Positions 1-5,526 of a stretch of DNA of 8,636 nucleotides are shown piece by piece (positions within the stretch are counted from its first letter, which is position 1; every line of letters starts with the position of its first letter). This DNA is from Acidobacteriota bacterium (GTDB lineage: Bacteria > Acidobacteriota > UBA6911 > RPQK01 > DATIPO01): contig JANQFM010000068.1 in assembly GCA_028277865.1 (NCBI GenBank), positions 1 through 8,636 on the forward strand. The letters are read 5' to 3'. The notes beneath the pieces were generated by a model. That model did no database searches. It saw only the letters and a program-made list of their open reading frames with translations, and had not been told where the DNA came from. The translations under genes were made by a program, and so were the position numbers.

Positions 1-1
1 A

Positions 2-1081
2 ATGCCGGATCACGACAGTGCCTACAAGCGATTCTTCTCTCAGCCAGAAATGGTTGCGGCCCTGCTATGCTTGCTGAAGAGGCCCAAGTGGATTCTTGAC
101 CTCGACCTTTCCTCACTGGAGCGTGTCGCTGCAGCTTTTGTGGACGAGAAGCTGCAGCAGCGCTATTCCGACCTGCTGTGGCGCGCGAAGAGAAAGGAGC
201 ATGGCCGGCTGCATTTTGCTTACATCCTTGTCGAATTGCAGTCCACAGTAGACCGCTACATGGCGCTGCGCTTGAATGTCTACGTGGCCCTTTTTTACCA
301 GGATTTGATTCGACAGAAGATGCTGACACCAGGAGGGGACTTGCCTCCAGTGCTGGCCATCGTCGTGTATAATGGCCGGCGTCTCTGGATAGCGCCTCTA
401 GAGGTTTTTGAGCTGATAGAATCCGCTCCTGGGGAGCAAAAACGCTATTCCCTGCAGATGGAATTCATTCTGCTTGATGCTCAACGCATCGCAGCAGAGG
501 AACAGAGGTCATCGGATAATTTGGCGCTGGCCTTGTTCCGCTTGGAGGCCTGCCGGAACTTGGAGGAGCTGAAGCGCAACCTTTACCACTTGATCCGGTT
601 ACTGGCGGCGCCGCAACGGGTGTCCCTGAGGAGGGCATTTGCCAGCTGGCTGACGCAGGTTCTATTGCCCTCCAGGTTTCCCGGCTTGCGCCTCACCGAA
701 GTCAATGAATTAACGGAGGTCAGATCGATGCTGGCGGAAACAGTACAGGAATGGACCATGCAATGGAAGCAACAGGGTATTGAGCAGGGTTGGTACGAAG
801 GTCTGGAACAGGGCAGGCAGAAAGGCTTTGAACAGGGCAGGCAAGAAGGCATTGAACGGGGCAGGCAGGAAGGCATTGATCAAGGCAGAGAAGAAGGCGA
901 AAAGCGAGGCAGGAGGCTTGCTGAAGAGGGTTTCCTGCTCCGGTTGTTGGAACGCCGATTCGGCCCCATCCCCAATGAAGTGCGGACCCGAATCGTCTTA
1001 GCTGAATCGGATCAGTTGCAGCGTTGGGGAGACCGGCTCCTGACAGCCGCCAGCCTGGAAGAGGTGCTGCACTCGCATTAA
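2..1081 (+). CDS. Rpn/YhgA-family PD-(D/E)XK nuclease-like protein with DUF4351-type tail
   Basis: The 359-residue protein begins HDSAYKRFF, the usual opening of the Rpn (recombination-promoting nuclease, formerly putative transposase) family. The nuclease core is visible as D57 in SDLLW and the YILVELQS segment (residues 74-81), where E78-x-Q80 stands in for the classic E-x-K, followed by M87 and R90 in the usual M-ALR-NVY helix. Residues 259-306 are six 8-residue units of the EQGRQEGI type, predicted to be a highly charged helix. Residues 311-356 (LLRLLERRFGPIP onward) resemble DUF4351. Family members are linked to RecA-independent recombination and DNA cleavage, but no substrate can be read here. 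The ATG at position 2 is where homologues normally start, but upstream DNA is missing, so its ribosome site cannot be checked. Transcribed in the same direction as the tRNA-modification genes, 112 bp away, probably not co-functional. Confidence 0.85.
   Translation: MPDHDSAYKRFFSQPEMVAALLCLLKRPKWILDLDLSSLERVAAAFVDEKLQQRYSDLLWRAKRKEHGRLHFAYILVELQSTVDRYMALRLNVYVALFYQDLIRQKMLTPGGDLPPVLAIVVYNGRRLWIAPLEVFELIESAPGEQKRYSLQMEFILLDAQRIAAEEQRSSDNLALALFRLEACRNLEELKRNLYHLIRLLAAPQRVSLRRAFASWLTQVLLPSRFPGLRLTEVNELTEVRSMLAETVQEWTMQWKQQGIEQGWYEGLEQGRQKGFEQGRQEGIERGRQEGIDQGREEGEKRGRRLAEEGFLLRLLERRFGPIPNEVRTRIVLAESDQLQRWGDRLLTAASLEEVLHSH
776..919 (+). repeat. 24-bp in-frame tandem repeat in the Rpn-like gene
   Basis: About six 24-bp units encode consecutive 8-residue blocks: GIEQGWYE, GLEQGRQK, GFEQGRQE, GIERGRQE, GIDQGREE, GEKRGRRL. 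The middle units are nearly identical at the DNA level (GAACAGGGCAGGCA cores), while the outer ones have drifted. Units of this length preserve the reading frame, so copy number could change without breaking the gene. Comparable EG-rich repeats are common in Rpn/YhgA proteins between the nuclease core and the C-terminal domain. Confidence 0.85.
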
Positions 1082-1126
1082 CGGCTGTCCAATGCCTCAG
1101 CCATGCCCCCTCCCCCTGCTGCCGTT

Positions 1127-1135
1127 TGCTAAAAT
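1127..1135 (+). promoter_or_regulatory. Candidate extended -10 promoter for ttuB-ttuA
   Basis: The sequence TGCTAAAAT fits an extended -10 element (TG-N-TAAAAT; 5 of 6 matches to TATAAT). No -35 is visible 17 bp upstream, where the DNA is C-rich, but extended -10 promoters can dispense with one. A start near 1142 would leave a leader of about 50 nt before ttuB. Motif match only. Confidence 0.35.
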
Positions 1136-1193
1136 AAAGCTTTTTCTGACTTCCTTCCTCGAGAGATCGGGGGGCCGGGAGTCTGGAGCCCGG

Positions 1194-1418
1194 ATGCCTG
1201 CTTCTCAAAACTCGATTCGCGTGTTCATGACCATCCCGCAGCGGCGCGAGTGGGAGCTGCACGGGCGGCAGTCGGTGCGCAAGATCCTCAGGCAGCTCGA
1301 CCTCAATCCCGAAGGCGTCATCGTCATCCACCATGACACCCTGCTCACTCCCGACGAGATGGTGGAAAACGGGATGGAGATCGAGGTCCGTTCGGCCATT
1401 TCGGGAGGCCTGCCGTGA
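1194..1418 (+). CDS. ttuB: TtuB-like ubiquitin-fold sulfur carrier (MoaD/ThiS family)
   Basis: This 74-residue beta-grasp protein has the MoaD/ThiS/TtuB pattern: an N-terminal strand (SIRVFMTIP), then VRKILRQLDLNPEGVIV, a TPDE segment and a C-terminal IEVRSAISGG. Thermus TtuB ends in SAISGG, so the match is specific. In that system the terminal glycine is adenylated by an E1-like enzyme (TtuC), thiocarboxylated and used by TtuA as sulfur donor for tRNA; TtuB can also be conjugated to proteins. The ATG at 1194 is chosen because GGAG (1185-1188) sits 5 nt upstream and longer reading lacks family resemblance. Unusually, two residues (Leu-Pro) follow the di-glycine, so the protein may need trimming. 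Its stop overlaps the GTG of ttuA. No activating E1 gene is visible in the window. MoaD or ThiS roles are less likely given the neighbour. Confidence 0.85.
   Translation: MPASQNSIRVFMTIPQRREWELHGRQSVRKILRQLDLNPEGVIVIHHDTLLTPDEMVENGMEIEVRSAISGGLP
1403..1408 (+). promoter_or_regulatory. Shine-Dalgarno of ttuA formed by the TtuB di-glycine codons
   Basis: GGGAGG at 1403-1408 lies 6 nt before the GTG start of ttuA at 1415. The same bases encode the end of Ser and the Gly-Gly of TtuB (tcG GGA GGc), so the functional C-terminus and the next gene's ribosome site are one sequence. It fixes the ttuA start, together with the GTGA stop/start overlap. Confidence 0.75.
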
Positions 1419-2323
1419 AGTGCACCAAGTGCGGCGGACGCGCTGTCATCGACCTCAAGCGGCACAACAGCGGCTTTTGCAAGGAGCACTTTTTCGAGTA
1501 CTTCGAAAATCAAGTGCGCAAGGCCATCGACGAATTCTCCATGTTCGGGCTCCGCGACCGCATCCTGGTGGCTGTTTCGGGGGGCAAGGACAGCCTGGTG
1601 CTGTGGGATGTGCTGATGCGCTTCGGCTATCAAGCCGACGGCCTGTACATCGACCTGGGAATCGGCGAATACTCGTCCGCTTCCAGCCAAAAAGTACGCG
1701 ACTTCGTCCTGGCCCGCCAGGCCAACCTTCGCCATGTGTCCCTTGAGCAGGACTACGGCTACGGCGTCCCCGAAGCGGCACGGAGGCTGCGGCGGGCGGC
1801 CTGTTCGCCCTGCGGGCTGAGCAAGCGATACATTTTCAACCGAGAGGCACTGGAAGGGAGCTACGACGTCCTGGCCACGGGTCACAACCTGGACGATGAA
1901 GCGGCAGTGCTGTTCGGTAACGTGCTGCGCTGGAATACGGGCTATTTGGGGCGACAGTATCCGGTGCTGGAGGAGGATCCCGGCGGCTTGGTGCGCAAGG
2001 TCAAGCCGCTCATCCGGCTCACCGAACGCGAGACGGCCGCCTATGCAGTGCTGCAGGGCGTCGACTACATCGTCGAGGAATGCCCCAAGGCAATCGGTGC
2101 CCGGACCACACTTTACAAGCAGTTGCTCAACGACCTGGAAATCCAGTCCCCGGGATCCAAACAGCAGTTCTTGTACGGCTTTTACGAACGGGGGCACGAC
2201 TCCTTCGAAGCTTCCCGCGACGTCGCCCTGACCCCTTGCACCGAATGCGGCCAGCCCACCACGCGGGAAGGCCTGTGCGCCTTCTGCCAGGTCCGAAGCC
2301 GCCTGCTGACTGTCAGAGCTTAA
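1415..2323 (+). CDS. ttuA: TtuA-type tRNA U54 2-thiolase (TtcA/Ncs6 superfamily)
   Basis: The 302-residue protein is an ATP-pyrophosphatase fold tRNA thiolase. An N-terminal zinc site is C3/C6/C22/H25; the PP-loop is SGGKDS (55-60); LGIGEYS (81-87), C130-x-x-C133 (ACSPCGLSKRY), GHNLDDEAAVLFGN (156-169) and C223 (EECP) follow; a second zinc site is C275/C278/C288/C291. C130, C133 and C223 correspond to the three cysteines that hold the [4Fe-4S] cluster of Thermus TtuA, recalled as C130/C133/C222. TtuA activates U/T54 of the tRNA T-loop by adenylation and adds sulfur from TtuB thiocarboxylate, giving s2T54, which stiffens tRNA. Adjacent ttuB makes this assignment stronger than TtcA (C32) or Ncs6 (wobble U34). 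It starts at GTG 1415 with SD GGGAGG and overlaps ttuB by 4 bp. The protein stops soon after the last zinc cysteine, somewhat shorter than the Thermus form. Confidence 0.92.
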   Translation: MKCTKCGGRAVIDLKRHNSGFCKEHFFEYFENQVRKAIDEFSMFGLRDRILVAVSGGKDSLVLWDVLMRFGYQADGLYIDLGIGEYSSASSQKVRDFVLARQANLRHVSLEQDYGYGVPEAARRLRRAACSPCGLSKRYIFNREALEGSYDVLATGHNLDDEAAVLFGNVLRWNTGYLGRQYPVLEEDPGGLVRKVKPLIRLTERETAAYAVLQGVDYIVEECPKAIGARTTLYKQLLNDLEIQSPGSKQQFLYGFYERGHDSFEASRDVALTPCTECGQPTTREGLCAFCQVRSRLLTVRA

Positions 2324-2486
2324 TGCAGGCGGAGAGTCCAAGGTCAAGCAGAGGAAGACAGGAATCAGGAGGCAGGAAGAAGAACTGACGGGGTCCGAAG
2401 TCCAGTCCGCCTTTCTCTCCCCTCTTGTCCCCACTTGCGCCTCTGCGTGACCAAGGTCCAAAGTCACAGAGTGTGCTCCAACTGCC
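2270..2486 (+). repeat. Left direct-repeat arm of the toxin-antitoxin cassette (copy A)
   Basis: Bases 2270-2345 (the last codons of ttuA plus following spacer) and 2451-2486 match the right arm at 3269-3378. GTCAGAGCTTAA and GAGTCCAAGG are identical in both; in the last block the first 24 positions differ by four transitions only. Between the two blocks, copy A holds about 105 bp absent from copy B (2344-2450), bounded by CCAAGGTC on both sides and containing a CGC-CTCTGCGTGA repeat at its end. The stretch 2324-2505 holds no other gene. Confidence 0.7.
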
Positions 2487-2505
2487 AACTGCCGTGGGGT
2501 ATAAT

Positions 2506-2781
2506 ATGCAGCAAATGACGTCGAAAACGATCACCTATCCAGACGGTTTTGCACAGCTTCTCAAGCTCTCAGAGCGGGAATTTGCTGAAGAGTTCCGTTT
2601 CCTGGCCGCTGCCAAACTCTATGAACTGGGACGGCTCACTGCAGGTCAGGCAGCCCGGCTGGCAGGCATGGATCGTGTCCCCTTTCTGTCTCAGCTCAGC
2701 CGAATCGGAGTCCCGGCCATAAACCTGCAGGATGAAGAAGTCGAAGCAGAAGTCCAGGCAGCCCGAGAGCTGAACAAATGA
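2506..2781 (+). CDS. UPF0175-family antitoxin-like small protein
   Basis: This 91-residue protein matches the UPF0175 pattern: a short N-terminal strand (ITYPDGF), then LSEREFAEEFRFLAAAKLYE, the LGRLTAGQAARLAGMDR segment (42-58 from the chosen start) and FLSQLSRIGVP. The middle has the look of a helix-turn-helix. UPF0175 genes are habitually paired with DUF3368 PIN-like genes and are regarded as the antitoxin partner. Its TGA overlaps the ATG of the downstream gene, supporting co-translation. Two starts are possible, ATG 2506 and ATG 2515; the upstream in-frame extension to 2425 runs through repeat-type spacer and is unlikely. TATAAT occupies 2500-2505, directly before ATG 2506. If that is a -10 element the transcript would begin around 2512, nearly leaderless for ATG 2515, but no -35 is visible and no good Shine-Dalgarno exists. 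Confidence 0.82.
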   Translation: MQQMTSKTITYPDGFAQLLKLSEREFAEEFRFLAAAKLYELGRLTAGQAARLAGMDRVPFLSQLSRIGVPAINLQDEEVEAEVQAARELNK

Positions 2782-3263
2782 GAGTCTGGGTGGCTGACGC
2801 CAGCCCGCTGATCTTCTTGGCTAAGCTGGATCGGTTGGATCTGTTGATCGAAAGTGCCGACCAGATCCTGCTACCGCCCACAGTCTTGAGTGAAGTCCAG
2901 GCCCATTCCGATGTGGCCACCTTGAGAATCGAAAACGCCCTTCCTTCGTTTGATGTTCGAATGCCCGCCGTACTGCCTGCTTTAAAGATCCTCAAGGCGA
3001 ATCTGGATGCCGGAGAGGCCGAGGTGATCGCACTGGCAATAGAATCGGGTGCTGAGCGGGTCGTGATGGACGACTTGGAAGCGAGACGATTTGCCCGCCG
3101 AGTCGGTCTATCACCAATAGGAACCCTCGGATTGCTCTTGGCCGCCCGCTTACGCGGTAAGCTGCCCTCGATAAGAAAGGAGATTGAGAAGCTTCGCGAC
3201 CATGGCTTCCGAGTGAGTGGTTCCTTGATCCGAGCCATTCTGAAAGCTGGGGACGAGCTTTGA
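2778..3263 (+). CDS. DUF3368 PIN-like toxin (putative ribonuclease)
   Basis: The 161-residue protein opens VADASPLIFLAKLDRLDLL, the signature of DUF3368 PIN-like proteins. Likely metal-binding acidic residues are D7, E39 (LPPTVLSEV), the LDAGEAEVIALAIE segment (D77, E80) and D98/D99 (VVMDDLEARRFA), followed by GLSPIGTLGLLL (110-121), all in the usual order. PIN-fold toxins cut RNA, and this one is expected to be held in check by the overlapping UPF0175 product; the target RNA is unknown. The ATG at 2778 overlaps the antitoxin stop by 4 bp, and GAGAG upstream is only a weak ribosome site, so it is probably translated by coupling. The pair interrupts the ttuA-trmI operon, and ttuA-derived sequence resumes 5 nt after its stop codon. 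Confidence 0.85.
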   Translation: MRVWVADASPLIFLAKLDRLDLLIESADQILLPPTVLSEVQAHSDVATLRIENALPSFDVRMPAVLPALKILKANLDAGEAEVIALAIESGAERVVMDDLEARRFARRVGLSPIGTLGLLLAARLRGKLPSIRKEIEKLRDHGFRVSGSLIRAILKAGDEL

Positions 3264-3268
3264 AGGTT

Positions 3269-3324
3269 GGCCTGGGTACCTTCTGCCAGATCGGAAGCCA
3301 CCTGTGATGACGGTCAGAGCTTAA
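3269..3324 (+). pseudogene. Broken duplicate of the ttuA 3' end
   Basis: This stretch aligns with the last codons of ttuA (2270-2323). Of the first 36 positions, 30 match, including TTCTGCCAG and GAAGCC, and GTCAGAGCTTAA at its end is identical. Read in the ttuA frame it gives GLGTFCQIGSHL and then a TGA, because 2 nt were gained where ttuA reads LLTVRA. Only one of the two last zinc-ligand cysteines remains in the fragment. It cannot be functional as protein and is best explained as a relic of a duplication around the toxin-antitoxin pair. Confidence 0.7.
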
Positions 3325-3378
3325 GGTAAGGGATGCGGCTGAGTCCAAGGCCCAAGGTCGCAAAGTGTACAATCTGCC
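3269..3378 (+). repeat. Right direct-repeat arm of the toxin-antitoxin cassette (copy B)
   Basis: Following the ttuA-tail relic, this arm continues with ATGCGGC, GAGTCCAAGG (3341-3350) and a CCAAGG-to-AGTGT block (3345-3368) shared with copy A. It lacks the roughly 105-bp insert found in copy A and has 6 extra nt after the shared TTAA. The remaining spacer to trmI contains an imperfect hairpin (GGTTCCGGGTT at 3380-3390, AACCACGAACC at 3394-3404; 9 of 11 pairs) without a T-run, so it is not a canonical terminator. Nothing else is visible in 3264-3484. Confidence 0.65.
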
Positions 3379-3470
3379 GGGTTCCGGGTTGCAAACCACG
3401 AACCGGCCCAAGTGCCCATCATGAGCTACATTCTTCGCTGACAACTGACCCATGGACGACGAAACTGTGC

Positions 3471-3476
3471 AAGGAG
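3471..3476 (+). promoter_or_regulatory. Shine-Dalgarno deciding the trmI start
   Basis: AAGGAG ends 8 nt before GTG 3485. The ATG at 3452 is preceded by ACAACTGACCC, with no purine-rich ribosome site. This argues for the GTG start. Confidence 0.5.
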
Positions 3477-3484
3477 CGGAAAAG

Positions 3485-4330
3485 GTGGTAGAGGGCGATC
3501 GGAGCCTGAATGCTCCCTTCGCCGAGGGGGAGCTGTGCTTGCTGATCGATCCCAAGGGACGCCGGCACACCTTGCGGCTGGATCGGCGGCAGCACTTTCA
3601 CCACCCCCGCTTTGGACGCCTGGATCACTCCGAGATCATCGGAAAGCCTGCCGGATTTCGCCTCAAAGGCCCTCACCTGTCCGAAGTGACTTGCCTGCGC
3701 CCCACCCTGGACGACTACATCATGAGCCGCCTCAAGCGGCGCACCCAGATCATCTATCCCAAAGACCTGGGTCCGCTGCTGTTGTGGGGAGACATCTTCC
3801 CCGGCGCCCGCGTCCTGGAATCGGGGATCGGCTCGGGATCGGCTACCCTGGTGCTGATGCGTTACTTGTGCGGGGGAGAGCTGATCTCCTATGAACGCCG
3901 CGAGGAGTTCGCCCAACTGACCTTGCGGACGCTATCGGAATTTCAGAGCCTCTACGGCAAGCTCGCCACCCGCCACAAGGTCGAGGTGCGGGACGTTTAC
4001 GAGGGCATTGACGAACGCGATTTGGACGCCATTTTGCTGGACGTCCCCGAGCCCCACCAAGCTGTCCAACATGCTGCCCAGGCCTTGCGACCGGGCGGAA
4101 ACCTGCTTTCTTGGCTGCCCACCACCCTTCAGGTCTACACCCTGGTGCGAGCACTGCAGCAAGCGCCCTGCTGGTCGGAAATCCTGACCCGTGAAGTCCT
4201 GGTGCGACCTTGGGACGTCAGCGAGGGCTCCATCCGTCCCGCCCATCGAATGGTCGCCCACACCGGCTTCCTCATCCGCGCCCGCCGCGTCGAGCCCCTG
4301 GAATTAGCGTCTGCAGAGCCGGTAGGATGA
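3485..4330 (+). CDS. trmI: tRNA (adenine(58)-N1)-methyltransferase TrmI
   Basis: The protein is a class I SAM-dependent methyltransferase of the TrmI family, which makes m1A58 in the tRNA T-loop. Numbered from the GTG start (281 residues), one sees the N-terminal DPKGRRHTLRL segment, RPTLDDYI and YPKD (72-94), SAM motif I VLESGIGSG (110-118), an acidic motif II SYERRE, and ILLDVPEP (184-191), whose Asp corresponds to the proposed catalytic Asp of Thermus TrmI. The family C-terminal RPAHRMVAHTGFL is at 251-263. An upstream ATG at 3452 gives 292 residues, but it has no ribosome site, whereas AAGGAG (3471-3476) lies 8 nt before GTG 3485 and that start matches the length of mycobacterial and Thermus enzymes. 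Gene order suggests it once followed ttuA directly. Motif I has Ser-Gly-Ile where many homologues have Ala-Gly-Thr. Confidence 0.9.
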   Translation: MVEGDRSLNAPFAEGELCLLIDPKGRRHTLRLDRRQHFHHPRFGRLDHSEIIGKPAGFRLKGPHLSEVTCLRPTLDDYIMSRLKRRTQIIYPKDLGPLLLWGDIFPGARVLESGIGSGSATLVLMRYLCGGELISYERREEFAQLTLRTLSEFQSLYGKLATRHKVEVRDVYEGIDERDLDAILLDVPEPHQAVQHAAQALRPGGNLLSWLPTTLQVYTLVRALQQAPCWSEILTREVLVRPWDVSEGSIRPAHRMVAHTGFLIRARRVEPLELASAEPVG

Positions 4331-4340
4331 AGAGGGGATC

Positions 4341-4470
4341 TCACGCAAAGGCCGCAAAGGCCGGAAAGGCCGGAAAAGAAAAATCTTAGGATAACACCGA
4401 ATTAATCTGGTCAGCCTTTTTCATGCTTTGCGCTCTTTCCTTTGCGCTTTTGCGCCTTTGCGTGAAACTT
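4341..4470. repeat. Inverted pair of CGCAAAGG-type repeats at a convergent junction
   Basis: The left arm starts TCACGCAAAGGCCGCAAAGG at 4341 and consists of four 9-bp units (4344-4379; CGCAAAGGC twice, CGGAAAGGC, then a degenerate unit). The right arm (4424-4469) is the opposite orientation, ending CGCCTTTGCGTGAAACT (4453-4469). They flank the 3' ends of trmI (+) and the toroid gene (-), and the right arm encodes the last residues of the latter. The arms could fold as a cruciform or RNA hairpin, but there is no T-run after either side, so a standard Rho-independent terminator is not supported. Related single copies occur at 2433-2450 and 6246-6262. Confidence 0.75.
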
Positions 4471-5299
4471 CCCCTCCCGTCCCCAGATTCTCGGCGATTT
4501 CTCGGTAACGTCGCGTCGCCAACTCGGAAGGCTCTCCTTTGCGGCACATCGAGAACTTGGCCAGCTTGCGGTTGGGACGCTCGACCACAACTCGTCCATG
4601 CTCGTCCAGCTTGGACTGCAGAGCCTGAAGAGCCTCGCGATATCGTCCATCGCGGCAGGCGGGCTTATAAAAGGACAGCACGTAGAGGTAGTAAAAGAGG
4701 TTGTAGCGCAAAAAGGGATACTCCACCTGCATGAAAAGCGTTCCGATGCCGAAATGGCAAGGTCCGATAGGCTTGCGGAACGTCCAATGATCGAGCAGGG
4801 TTTCGACAGCCTGATCCAATTCCTCCCTGTGCTCTGTGAATCGGAACGCGTCCAGCGCGAACAGCGTGACGCCGGGATTGGAAAACTCCGTTTCCGGCCC
4901 CCGCCCGCCGGAGAATTTCTTGCACCGCCAGCCGCCGTCCTCATGGCGGTTGTCGATCAGATAAGCCAGCAACCGCTTTACCCTGGGATCCTTCGCATAC
5001 CCGAAGCGGCACAGCGCAGCCGCTGCGATGGCGCTGTGGCAGGGATACATCGTCCCTTTGGGCGCCACTCGAAAACGCCCATCCTCGCGGCAGGCACCCA
5101 AAAGCAGGTCTGCCGCCCCCCGAACCGCCTCATGAGACCTCGCAACCCCCAGTTCGCTGAGGATCAACAGCGATTCGAGCGTGCTGAAGGGTCCGCCCTT
5201 GCCCAGCCGCCTGTCTTCACTGGCCCAGAAGTCCCCGCCGTTGTCATGCCTTCTGGCCAGCACCGCATCAACATCTTCCTCGTACTCCCGGCTCGCCAC
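4421..5299 (-). CDS. Alpha-alpha toroid protein, prenyltransferase/squalene-cyclase-like repeats
   Basis: The 292-residue product has the helical-repeat look of the terpenoid cyclase/protein prenyltransferase toroid superfamily: DNGGDFWASEDRRLGKGGPFSTLESLL (19-45), an REDGRFRV turn (71-78), YPCHSAIAAAALCRFG (85-100), an HEDGGWRC turn (119-126), NPGVTLFALDAFRF (141-154) and CHFGIGTLFMQVEYPFLRYN (181-200). No squalene-cyclase DXDD motif is seen, so catalysis is uncertain and the family is often labelled only by fold. There is no signal peptide. I place the start at GTG 5299 because GGAGG (5308-5312 on the plus strand as CCTCC) is 8 nt upstream; a TTG at 5332 immediately after a stop codon is the other option, with a weak ribosome site. 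The last ~16 residues (SRKGAKAQRKERKA) come from a dispersed repeat and are probably not original. It converges on trmI and diverges from the next toxin-antitoxin pair. Confidence 0.75.
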   Translation of the reverse strand: MASREYEEDVDAVLARRHDNGGDFWASEDRRLGKGGPFSTLESLLILSELGVARSHEAVRGAADLLLGACREDGRFRVAPKGTMYPCHSAIAAAALCRFGYAKDPRVKRLLAYLIDNRHEDGGWRCKKFSGGRGPETEFSNPGVTLFALDAFRFTEHREELDQAVETLLDHWTFRKPIGPCHFGIGTLFMQVEYPFLRYNLFYYLYVLSFYKPACRDGRYREALQALQSKLDEHGRVVVERPNRKLAKFSMCRKGEPSELATRRYREIAENLGTGGEVSRKGAKAQRKERKA

Positions 5300-5454
5300 A
5301 AATGTACCCTCCGCATTTTGCTGCTCTCGCAAATCTTACCAACCGCTCCCTCGCCTAGGCCAGTGCCGCTGGATTCCACTTGCTCAGCTTCTCAGTTGGC
5401 ACCAGCATCAGCGCATCAGGCCGGGCGTTCCCCATCTGAAGCCCCTGTACGGCG
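5300..5454. other. Intergenic region between divergent genes
   Basis: No gene is visible between the toroid gene start and the promoter of the RHH/PIN pair. It contains two copies of CATCAGGCCG, at 5414-5423 and 5459-5468, the second inside the -10/-35 spacer of that promoter. No -10/-35 pair for the minus-strand gene could be recognised with confidence. Confidence 0.5.
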
Positions 5455-5483
5455 TTTACATCAGGCCGCATTTTACGTATACT
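5455..5483 (+). promoter_or_regulatory. Sigma70-type promoter of the RHH/PIN pair
   Basis: TTTACA at 5455-5460 (5 of 6 to TTGACA) and TATACT at 5478-5483 (5 of 6 to TATAAT) are separated by exactly 17 bp, the best promoter match in the window. Transcription would start near 5490, giving a leader of about 37 nt with a ribosome site (AGGTGG, 5518-5523) close to the ATG at 5527. Confidence 0.65.
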
Positions 5484-5501
5484 GTTTTTGTGATCACGTA
5501 A
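5473..5501 (+). promoter_or_regulatory. Candidate operator for autorepression
   Basis: TTACGT (5473-5478) and ACGTAA (5496-5501) form inverted 6-bp arms separated by 17 bp, covering the -10 and the predicted start. Inside are the small palindromes GTATAC (5477-5482) and TGATCA (5491-5496). RHH antitoxins typically bind paired short palindromes over their own promoter, so this placement is suggestive. It is a short-motif argument, and binding is inferred. Confidence 0.35.
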
Positions 5502-5526
5502 TGTGTGAGATGAAGGCAGGTGGAAA

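Noticed and set aside
776..919. CRISPR-like periodicity
   Set aside because: The 24-bp units have no spacers, stay in frame and encode a protein repeat.
1205..2488. 427-codon open frame on the minus strand
   Set aside because: It is antisense to ttuB and ttuA, whose motifs are unmistakable; its translation shows no family resemblance and arises from GC-rich codon structure.
4350..4385. Rho-independent terminator from GGCC-containing repeats
   Set aside because: Short GGCC hairpins can be drawn, but the flanking run is of A on the plus strand and no T-run follows on either strand in the proper direction.
5400..5450. Possible fragment of a mobile element upstream of the RHH gene
   Set aside because: The sequence felt like a dispersed spacer element, but no open frame, inverted ends or second copy in the window support it.
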